A stretch of DNA of 14,639 nucleotides from assembly GCA_000485475.1 (NCBI GenBank), contig AXYY01000055.1, positions 1 to 14,639 of the forward strand, given 5' to 3'. The notes beneath the pieces were generated by a model. The model saw nothing but the letters and a program-made list of their open reading frames with translations. It was not told where the DNA came from and did no database searches. The stretch is from Candidatus Ancillula trichonymphae ImTpAt (GTDB lineage Bacteria; Actinomycetota; Actinomycetes; Actinomycetales; Bifidobacteriaceae). Of the stretch, positions 9,259 to 14,639 are shown one piece after another (position 1 is the first letter of the stretch; each line of letters begins with the position of its first letter). Made by a program: the position numbers and the translations under genes.

Positions 9259-10136
9259 TTCGTTGCTGAAGTTGCAAGTGCGCGCGCAGTTAGAATAAAT
9301 CCGGAATGCATAATCCCCTCCTGATGTTCAGAGCGAATTGAAAGTCCATCGAGCCACGGACGCCGCAGAATCCCAAACGCCTCAATGTGCGAATACAAGT
9401 CATTCCTCTTCTCTAGTGCGTTTCCAAGTGTGGATAATGCAGTAACAGTTGTTATATAACAGGTCAGAATTCCACCACTTCTCAAAACTTGATGACAACT
9501 ATCCAGGTACTCACTCCCACGGATCCAAAAGATCAAGTATTATACGATTAAAAGGAGCAATTCTACTCTCAATCGCATTCTGCAAGTATTGCGAAAATTC
9601 AAGCACCTGCAAACTCCAGGTGTTCGATAGTTCTCCAAAAAAGTTCTCAATATTTTTGGTTGCCGTCTTCGTAAAATCCTCTCTTCGCTCAACTGAAACT
9701 ACTCGTCCGGTGTTCTTTTGCCGCTCTAAGCAGACAGAGCGTCAAAGCACCTGAACCAAGTCCACACTCCAAAATGTTCAGCCCCTCTTTTATGTCCGTA
9801 TACATGAGGATCTCGCCAGCATCCTTCGGGTAGATGATGATCACAGTACCTCGTAGCAAAGAATAGCATTGAATCAGCAATTGTGGGGCGTAAAATCAAG
9901 AAATCGACACTAGTTAAAGTTTTCAAAAATGTTCCAGATTCCGAGCCAATAATCACATCATGCTCAACAACTCCCCCAGTTCGTATGAAGTTGTTTACCG
10001 CGCTCTAGCCGCAAAGTTCTTGTCCAGGTACTAGATTTCTTGCGCTTTTTCGGTTCTAAATTCTCAGCATTCGAGCACTTTTCTACATGTACCTGCACCA
10101 ACTCGCCTTCAGCCAAGCAGTTGTCTCTAAGTCCAT
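9228..10136 (-). pseudogene. trmI: Broken tRNA (adenine-58-N1) methyltransferase TrmI
   Basis: TrmI methylates A58 in the T-loop of tRNAs using S-adenosylmethionine. A likely original ATG at 10136 overlaps the Nudix stop, with GAAAGG upstream, but the family N-terminus (NCLAEGELVQV) reads in another frame. Further pieces are RTLRLERGK at about 10015-9990, then GVVEHDVIIGSESG near 9970-9935, the SAM-binding part IIYPKDAG and LECGLGSGALTLCLLRA (about 9850-9725), and a C-terminal piece LRSGGILTCYITTVTAL through HSGFILTARALA (9536-9228). At least four frameshifts or stops interrupt it. The order and motifs match actinobacterial TrmI closely. It is the last member of the prs-pheA-tyrA-Nudix run, and its 3' end overlaps that of xth by about 31 bases in convergent orientation. 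Confidence 0.88.
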
Positions 10137-10612
10137 TTACCTTTCCACCTGTTAGGCACTACTTTCTGCCATTCGCTTCTGTATTCAACAAGTAAATCGT
10201 TTGCAATTGTAAGTAACTCATCAAGTTCTTTTCCAAAAGCGGTCAACAGTGGAAGTGTTCGAACTTCGTCAACTTTCACCCACCGAATCTCAATACTCTC
10301 GCAATCCTGCGCCTGAGCTGAAACTGCGCCGTTCTCAGTCTCCACGACAAAAACTGTTGTGTAACTCCAGGTCTGGTGATCGCGCTTAATCGTACCGAGA
10401 ACATGCACGTTCGAGCTTTGAACACCGCCCTCTTCATGCGCCTCCCTTAAAGCACCTGCGACCGCATCTTCACCAAAATCAAGTGCGCCACCAATCGTCC
10501 CCCAAGTTCCTCCTTCTGCGCTCCAGAGTGCGCGATGTTGCAGAAGAATGTGCGTAATCTCAAAGGAACTTGGATTGATTCGCAGCAAGAAAAGCCCAGC
10601 CGCACCATTCAA
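10127..10612 (-). CDS. Nudix hydrolase, probably lacking its original N-terminus
   Basis: Nudix proteins hydrolyse nucleoside diphosphates linked to another group; the substrate here is unknown. The Nudix box is perfect: G-x5-E-x7-REAHEEGGV at about residues 42-64, with all metal-binding glutamates. The length of 161 residues is normal. The only usable start in this frame is TTG at 10612, overlapping the tyrA TGA. Just upstream the same frame encodes NADGWIKCKCGKEHWGL, which resembles the conserved start of actinobacterial relatives, but it has no ATG, GTG or TTG and is closed by TGA. An ATG sits there in the tyrA frame, so a one-base loss probably disconnected the old start. Translation from TTG keeps the first beta strand (AAGLFLL) and could still give a working enzyme. 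Its stop overlaps the presumed trmI start. Confidence 0.75.
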   Translation of the reverse strand: MNGAAGLFLLRINPSSFEITHILLQHRALWSAEGGTWGTIGGALDFGEDAVAGALREAHEEGGVQSSNVHVLGTIKRDHQTWSYTTVFVVETENGAVSAQAQDCESIEIRWVKVDEVRTLPLLTAFGKELDELLTIANDLLVEYRSEWQKVVPNRWKGKWT

Positions 10613-11595
10613 GCCCCAATGCTCCTTTCCGCACTTGCATTTAATCCAGCCGTCCGCATTGTACGCGTGTAGTTTTCCTCAGGTTCAGTTTTCGTCTTCC
10701 TGAATGCATTCGAGCGGTGTATGAAGTGGTGCACGCTCTTGGAAATGCAGGTCTTGTTCTTGGACGACAAGTTTTCTACAAGTTCAGTCAAATCTTTGAT
10801 GACGACTTGCAGCACGTTGACAATTTCACGCCTGTTGAACTGCAACATGCCCTCAAAAAGTGCGGTGTTCCCTTGTGCTACGCGCGTTGCAGCATGAAAT
10901 GAACCACCAGCATTCAGTTGTTTTGCCAAGTCATTTGCCACTGCTTGCTCACTGATCAATCCAGCAAGTTCGTAGGCAAAAATATGCGGAATATTCGAGC
11001 TTATTGCAATTGCCTTGTCATGTTCTAGTGCGGAACAGAAAATCGGCTTACCAGCAAGATGCATCTCGATGAATTCTCCGAGTGCAGCTTCTCGCTCTTT
11101 AAGTTCATCACTTGCTGAATTACTTCGACAAACTGCCCAAACCTTACCGTCACCCATCTGCACACAAGAGTTGTCAAAACCAGTGGATTCAGTTCCGAAC
11201 AGTGGGTGCGAACCAACATAAAACTCGCTGATATTATGCTTAACTGCCAGAGCCGCCATACCGCTCTTAACCGATGCGACATCAGTAACAGTTGGTTTTC
11301 TACCACTTGTAGATGCAAAAACCGCCCCAAGTTGTTCAAAAATCCCCTCAACCGCAGTGATTGGAACTGCAACGAAAATGTAGTCAAGCGCCAAATCTGC
11401 AAGTTCACGTAAAGTTTCCAGTGTATACATACCTAGTGCGTGCGCAGTTTCATACGGGTTGCTGCTGTGGTTCCAGACATGAACACTAATCGGATTCGCA
11501 AATGACCTCGCAGTTACCAACCTCTTAGCGATCGAGCCACCGATTAGTCCAAGTCCGAGCACAGCAACTCTCAGTTCAGTTTGTTTCGTCGACAT
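10609..11595 (-). CDS. tyrA: Prephenate dehydrogenase
   Basis: TyrA oxidatively decarboxylates prephenate to 4-hydroxyphenylpyruvate, the tyrosine branch of aromatic synthesis, using NAD(P)+. The 328-residue protein begins with a dinucleotide-binding motif (GLGLIGGS, 14-21), followed by TDVASVKSG, the SHPLFGTESTGF region of the prephenate pocket, and the helical domain with the LEHDKAIAISSNIPH segment. The open frame extends upstream to 11634, but ATG 11595 is chosen because the dehydrogenase fold starts right after it and a G7 tract provides a ribosome site; it overlaps pheA by 20 bases. The last 20 or so residues (after about FRKTKTEPEE) look unlike the family and may be a read-through tail created by the lesion at the Nudix start. 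Otherwise no defect is visible. Confidence 0.92.
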   Translation of the reverse strand: MSTKQTELRVAVLGLGLIGGSIAKRLVTARSFANPISVHVWNHSSNPYETAHALGMYTLETLRELADLALDYIFVAVPITAVEGIFEQLGAVFASTSGRKPTVTDVASVKSGMAALAVKHNISEFYVGSHPLFGTESTGFDNSCVQMGDGKVWAVCRSNSASDELKEREAALGEFIEMHLAGKPIFCSALEHDKAIAISSNIPHIFAYELAGLISEQAVANDLAKQLNAGGSFHAATRVAQGNTALFEGMLQFNRREIVNVLQVVIKDLTELVENLSSKNKTCISKSVHHFIHRSNAFRKTKTEPEENYTRTMRTAGLNASAERSIGA

Positions 11596-12463
11596 ACCCC
11601 CCCAAAATCCGCACACAACTGTTGTGGTTTTCAACGGCTTTTAGACATTTTAGCAAGTTATTATCAACAGTAGTTTCCAGAGTCAGGAAGAAGCTGTATA
11701 AATCATCAACTCCCTTGATCGGACGCGAAATCAGCGAGCTAATATTTATCGAACTGTTAAAAACTTCAGCAAGTACTTCATGTAGTGCACCAACTCGGTT
11801 GATCTTTGGTATTATTACAACAACTACTCTACTAGACTCCGGAGTTCGCAAAACTTGTAGTTCATCCATCTGAGTAGTATTGGTAATCGCTAGTGGTTTG
11901 TACTTGATGAACTTAACGAACTGCGTTTTACCACTTGAGTAGTCTTGAACTCCACGCTCAAAACTCTTGTACTCGCTGAACTCTAGACTTTGCGTTGGAG
12001 CAAGTGCGACACTAACTTCATCGAGGTCAAGAACCGCCTGCGAAGCAGAAAGTGCGGCAACTGAAGTTAAATTGTGCCGCCGGATAAAGCTTGAACACTG
12101 AGAAAATGCATGCGGATGTGCGCGCACAAGAGTGAACTTTGTCGTAGAAATGTCAACACTTGGTAAATAATATGCAGTAAACGAAATGGGTAGATGCACG
12201 GAATCAACTATAAGAATATCGTTGTCAAGTAAAAGATCAAGAGTTTCACCAACAAAACCAGCCACATTATTCTCGATCGGAAGTACACCAGAAGAAATAC
12301 TTGGCGCCTCGTCATCTAAAACACTATTTACAACTGCATGCAAATTACTTCTGTTCTCCAATGCATTCGCAACATTTTGGGACATCTTGAGCGCCGCAAT
12401 AGAAGAGAAACTTCCGCGAGACCCTAAATACGCAATTTTACTTGGAGTGACTTGATCTGGCAC
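11576..12463 (-). CDS. pheA: Prephenate dehydratase
   Basis: PheA converts prephenate to phenylpyruvate, the phenylalanine branch. The 295-residue protein has the dehydratase domain (1 to about 190: AYLGSRGSFS 11-20, GVLPIENNVAG 59-69, HPHAFSQC 116-123) and a C-terminal ACT regulatory domain (about 212-290). The catalytic TRF motif of the family appears here as TQF (180-182, in GKTQFVKF), an unusual change of a normally invariant Arg. In the ACT domain GALH (225-228) is present, but the ESRP phenylalanine-binding motif has become ISRP (245-248). The start is GTG at 12463, 7 bases after prs, with GAGG in the prs stop region as ribosome site; no in-frame ATG exists nearby. It overlaps tyrA by 20 bases. 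It is open throughout, but activity and feedback control may be altered. Confidence 0.92.
   Translation of the reverse strand: MPDQVTPSKIAYLGSRGSFSSIAALKMSQNVANALENRSNLHAVVNSVLDDEAPSISSGVLPIENNVAGFVGETLDLLLDNDILIVDSVHLPISFTAYYLPSVDISTTKFTLVRAHPHAFSQCSSFIRRHNLTSVAALSASQAVLDLDEVSVALAPTQSLEFSEYKSFERGVQDYSSGKTQFVKFIKYKPLAITNTTQMDELQVLRTPESSRVVVVIIPKINRVGALHEVLAEVFNSSINISSLISRPIKGVDDLYSFFLTLETTVDNNLLKCLKAVENHNSCVRILGGYVDETN
11597..11603 (-). promoter_or_regulatory. G7 homopolymer serving as tyrA ribosome site inside pheA
   Basis: On the coding strand seven consecutive G lie two bases before the tyrA ATG. They also encode the conserved Leu-Gly-Gly at the end of the pheA ACT domain. Such a run both can pair with the 16S tail and is prone to slippage, which would change the last pheA codons while leaving the tyrA frame intact. 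Confidence 0.5.
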
Positions 12464-12470
12464 CCATACC

Positions 12471-13457
12471 TCACAAATTCGTGTCGTCGATCAACGAAGT
12501 AACGGAACCAGCTTCAAAAACAGCCTCGATCGCCTTTGCCAAGAGGGGTGCGACTGAAAGAACAGTTAAGTTCTCAAATTGCTTCTCTTGACTAATGGGC
12601 AGCGTGTTCGTAACAACAACTTCAGTAACATTACACTCAAGGAGCCGTTCTCTAGCAGGAGCAGATAGAATACCGTGAGTTGCAGCAACTATAACACTCT
12701 TCGCGCCCGTCTCATATAGAACTTTAACTGCGCCAGCAATCGTGCCGCCCGTGTCAATCAGGTCATCAGTTATAACGCAGTCCTTGCCAATAACATCGCC
12801 AACCACGCGCCCAACTTTAACAACATTCGGCCTGAAAATATCACGCGTCTTGTGAATGAATGCCAGCGGACAGCCCCCGAATCGTTCTGCCCAGTTCTCC
12901 GCAACTCTAATTCTTCCAGCATCAGGAGAAACAACAACAACATCATTTATGTCAACACGCCTTTTTATGTAGTTGGTAAGAATCGGCATAGCATATAAAT
13001 GATCTACTGGTCCGTCAAAAAACCCTTGAATCTGCGCAGAATGCAAATCTATTGACATGATACGATCTGCACCAGCTGCTGCGAACAAGTCGAAAATTAA
13101 CCGCGCAGAAATCGGTTCGCGCCCATTGTGCTTCTTATCCTGCCTGGAATAACCGAGAAATGGACATACAACCGTAATAGATTTTGCAGATGCTCGTTTA
13201 AGCGCATCAACCATGATAAGTTGTTCCATAACCCACTTGTTCATAGGTTCAGTGTGACTCTCTAGCACAAATACATCACAACCACGCAAAGACTCCTTAA
13301 AATGCACGTATATCTCACCGTTTGCAAAATCATATATCGAAGTCTCCAAAAGCGAAATGCGCAGTTTTTTTGCAATATCAGCTGCTAACTGCGGATGCGA
13401 ACGACCAGAAACCAACACCAACTCTTTATGGACATTTCCATGAAAATGCGAACCCAT
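12471..13457 (-). CDS. prs: Ribose-phosphate pyrophosphokinase (PRPP synthetase)
   Basis: Prs transfers pyrophosphate from ATP to ribose 5-phosphate to make PRPP for nucleotide, histidine, tryptophan and NAD synthesis. The 328-residue protein has all class I hallmarks: NGEIYV at 46-51, the flexible catalytic loop region YSRQDKKHNGRE (103-114), SIDLHSAQIQGFF (135-147), VSPDAGRIRVAE (176-187) and the PRPP-binding loop DDLIDTGGT (231-239). Length is normal. The ATG at 13457 has GAGG eight bases upstream, and an extended -10 promoter lies about 35 bases before it. It heads the prs-pheA-tyrA-Nudix-trmI run, so PRPP and aromatic amino acid genes share a transcript. No defect is visible, as expected for an essential enzyme. 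Confidence 0.97.
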   Translation of the reverse strand: MGSHFHGNVHKELVLVSGRSHPQLAADIAKKLRISLLETSIYDFANGEIYVHFKESLRGCDVFVLESHTEPMNKWVMEQLIMVDALKRASAKSITVVCPFLGYSRQDKKHNGREPISARLIFDLFAAAGADRIMSIDLHSAQIQGFFDGPVDHLYAMPILTNYIKRRVDINDVVVVSPDAGRIRVAENWAERFGGCPLAFIHKTRDIFRPNVVKVGRVVGDVIGKDCVITDDLIDTGGTIAGAVKVLYETGAKSVIVAATHGILSAPARERLLECNVTEVVVTNTLPISQEKQFENLTVLSVAPLLAKAIEAVFEAGSVTSLIDDTNL

Positions 13458-13491
13458 ACTAAAACCTCAATTTTACATCATGCACACACCT

Positions 13492-13500
13492 ATTATAGCA
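13492..13500 (-). promoter_or_regulatory. Extended -10 promoter for the prs operon
   Basis: On the minus strand TGC is directly followed by a perfect TATAAT (13497-13492). The -35 position (TTTAGC at 17 bases) is poor, as is common when an extended -10 is present. It lies between tRNA-Leu and prs and would drive the operon. Confidence 0.6.
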
Positions 13501-13569
13501 CACATACAACAACTGCTAAAGGAACTAGTTAGTAATCAAAACGAGTAGTTACAACCAACAACGAAACAG

Positions 13570-13656
13570 TGCTCACAACTGGACTCGAACCAGCACACCC
13601 GATTTAGTGGATACTAGCACCTCAAGCTAGCGCGTCTACCATTCCGCCATGTGAGC
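13570..13656 (-). tRNA. tRNA-Leu (anticodon GAG)
   Basis: The minus strand folds as a class II tRNA. The acceptor stem is GCTCACA with TGTGAGC and discriminator A. The D-arm GGCGGAATGGTAGACGC is typical of leucine tRNAs. The anticodon stem CTAGC/GCTAG closes the loop TTGAGGT, placing GAG (complement of 13621-13623) as anticodon. A variable arm follows, then T-arm sequence GGTTCGAGTCC. It reads CUC and CUU codons. CCA is not encoded (the discriminator is followed by CTG), so a CCA-adding enzyme is needed. The length of 87 bases is normal for tRNA-Leu. Confidence 0.95.
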
Positions 13657-13671
13657 GAACCCTTACTGGTC

Positions 13672-13701
13672 AGTGTACCACAACTTACCGCTAGTTGTCA
13701 A
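13672..13701 (-). promoter_or_regulatory. Promoter of tRNA-Leu, inside the end of the ABC permease gene
   Basis: On the minus strand a perfect TTGACA (13701-13696) overlaps the permease stop codon. It is followed after 18 bases by TACACT (13677-13672), preceded by TGG (extended -10). The predicted start lies about nine bases before the tRNA 5' end, a typical leader length. Confidence 0.6.
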
Positions 13702-14480
13702 ACGCGAATAGAAGATGCGGCTTTGTAGATTCTTGCCCCAACTGAATCCAGAACAAATGCCATGACAACACTACCAATAAGCCATGTGAACAACCTGGAA
13801 AAGTCTAGCGATTGCTTAGCAGCCAGAATATTAGAACCAATTGATGCAATACTAACTTTTCCAAGAACTTCTGCTGCAATCACAACTTTGTAGTTAAGTC
13901 CAAATGCTGAGTTGACGTTCGCCACAATCAGCAGAAAAGCATTCGGAATGTAGATATGCAAAACACGAGCCCCAAAACTGAGCCCCAAAACTTCAGCAGC
14001 CTCAATTTCACTAGTCGGTGCACTTTCAAGTGATACTAGCAGGTTCCCAAAAAGTAGTGGAAATATCACCAGAAATGAAAATGAAACTGCAAAAGTCAAA
14101 AGTTCTAGTGGTAGAATTAAAATGAACAGAATAATTAGCGCAATTGTTGGCGCACTCTGAAGAACAGTTATAACGGGCGCAAGAATATAACGCAAGTTCT
14201 TAAAACGAAGTGCAGTAATCGCTGTGGAAAATGCACACACGAAGCCGACCGAAAAACTAGTGAGTGCGTCAAAAAGTGTCCTGAATACCGAGGTCCAGAA
14301 ATCTTCATGCTGCATCTCCTTACCAATTTCAACTACTGTATCAACAGGTGAAAGTATCATACCAGTGAATGCAAAACTAGACGACAAAAACCACCAGAAC
14401 AACACAACCAAACCAGTCCCCAGCAGTTTGTAGAGTAACTTTTTGAGCTCAGTTCTTGTCCAGCGCGAAGAACTTGTCAT
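13698..14480 (-). CDS. ABC transporter permease (nitrate/sulfonate/thiamine-precursor type)
   Basis: This is the membrane subunit of an ABC importer of the SsuC/TauC/ThiX-like BPD_transp_1 class. The 260-residue protein starts with a charged N-terminus, then has about six hydrophobic segments (about 18-35, 68-90, 97-130, 131-152, 180-200, 225-248). The cytoplasmic EAA loop that docks the ATPase is at 160-179 (EAAEVLGLSFG then IYIP). The late LNYKVVIAAEVLG segment is typical of this class. The start is set at ATG 14480 because AAAGG lies six bases upstream; a GTG at 14495 is possible. It overlaps the upstream gene by 32 bases, so the two are translationally coupled. Substrate cannot be inferred, and no ATPase gene lies in view, though it could be outside the window. 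Confidence 0.88.
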   Translation of the reverse strand: MTSSSRWTRTELKKLLYKLLGTGLVVLFWWFLSSSFAFTGMILSPVDTVVEIGKEMQHEDFWTSVFRTLFDALTSFSVGFVCAFSTAITALRFKNLRYILAPVITVLQSAPTIALIILFILILPLELLTFAVSFSFLVIFPLLFGNLLVSLESAPTSEIEAAEVLGLSFGARVLHIYIPNAFLLIVANVNSAFGLNYKVVIAAEVLGKVSIASIGSNILAAKQSLDFSRLFTWLIGSVVMAFVLDSVGARIYKAASSIRV

Positions 14481-14639
14481 CAGGAACCTTTCCACCGATC
14501 AGCGCCGAAGCTCCAGAGTCTTGAATTATCTGCAGAAGAGCCTTAACATCCTGTTTGGTTTTCTCACCACTCTTGTGCTGACCAAACACTGGAACAAATT
14601 CAACATCTAGTCGCCCACCTTTTAGCGCACTGACAACTA
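14449..14639 (-). CDS. C-terminal end of a probable ABC substrate-binding protein (partial)
   Basis: The frame is open from the window edge to TGA at 14451-14449, giving the last 62 residues. It ends with SALIGGKVPDDKFFALDKN, which resembles the GGKxPDDxFY ending seen in some NMT1/THI5-like solute-binding lipoproteins. Its position immediately upstream of and overlapping the permease fits the usual binding protein-permease order. The N-terminus, signal peptide and most of the domain lie outside the window, so this is an inference from a short tail and context. Confidence 0.55.
   Translation of the reverse strand, partial: VVSALKGGRLDVEFVPVFGQHKSGEKTKQDVKALLQIIQDSGASALIGGKVPDDKFFALDKN

Noticed and set aside
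1..10136. All frameshifts being sequencing errors
   Set aside because: Broken genes carry many lesions including in-frame stops (in the permease and malQ), while adjacent genes of up to 2.7 kb carry none; random error would be spread evenly. Raw reads would still be needed to settle it.
11596..11634. Upstream start for tyrA
   Set aside because: It would add 13 residues unlike the family and extend the overlap with pheA to 59 bases; the Rossmann fold starts just after the ATG at 11595.
13680..13699. Hairpin ACAACT/AGTTGT as terminator after the ABC permease
   Set aside because: The stem is only six pairs, lacks a T tract and lies inside what looks like the tRNA-Leu promoter.
1..14639. CRISPR array, prophage, insertion sequence, toxin-antitoxin or defence system
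   Set aside because: No regularly spaced direct repeats, transposase or integrase motifs, terminal inverted repeats or defence domains were seen; every sizeable stretch is explained by housekeeping genes or their remnants.

Overview
This window looks like chromosome from a low-GC, gene-losing actinobacterium. The organism assignment is an inference from gene families: the APC permease, 4-alpha-glucanotransferase with its long N-terminal extension, PepN, TrmI and Nudix proteins all read like actinobacterial, perhaps Bifidobacteriaceae-like, versions. By eye the GC content is in the low 40s percent. About a third of the window is recognisable but broken genes lying between fully open housekeeping genes. 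This is the pattern of a lineage in early genome reduction, such as a host-associated or endosymbiotic actinobacterium. An example to test would be the termite-flagellate symbiont lineage 'Candidatus Ancillula', but that name is a guess.

Left part (1-4610). Two divergent transport genes are both dead. One is an APC-family permease on the minus strand running off the window start; the other is an aquaporin (MIP) gene on the plus strand. They share about 140 bases of intergenic DNA in which a promoter for each direction is still well preserved. Then comes a degraded malQ (4-alpha-glucanotransferase). Its middle is a long open frame with all three catalytic acidic residues, but its N-terminus is split by several frameshifts and its C-terminus by a nonsense codon and frameshifts.

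Middle (4600-9258, plus strand). pepN (M1 aminopeptidase N) is intact and starts inside the malQ tail. It is followed 7 nt later by intact holA (DNA polymerase III delta). A thoroughly frameshifted exodeoxyribonuclease III gene (xth) overlaps the end of holA.

Right part (14639-9228, minus strand). Reading along transcription: the C-terminal end of a probable ABC substrate-binding protein, an ABC permease, tRNA-Leu(GAG) with its own promoter, then a tight run prs - pheA - tyrA - Nudix - trmI with gaps of 7 nt or overlaps. prs, pheA and tyrA are open. The Nudix gene seems to have lost its original first codons to a frameshift. trmI (tRNA m1A58 methyltransferase) is a pseudogene and collides with the dead xth.

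Functionally, what survives is DNA replication (holA), peptide breakdown (pepN), PRPP synthesis (prs), phenylalanine and tyrosine synthesis (pheA, tyrA), an ABC importer and a leucine tRNA. What is being lost is membrane transport of amino acids and water or small solutes, maltodextrin metabolism, base-excision repair and a tRNA modification. I found no CRISPR array, phage, transposon or defence system. The most informative signal is the decay itself: which genes are broken, the slippage-type lesions that broke them, and how intact genes remain wired to dead neighbours.
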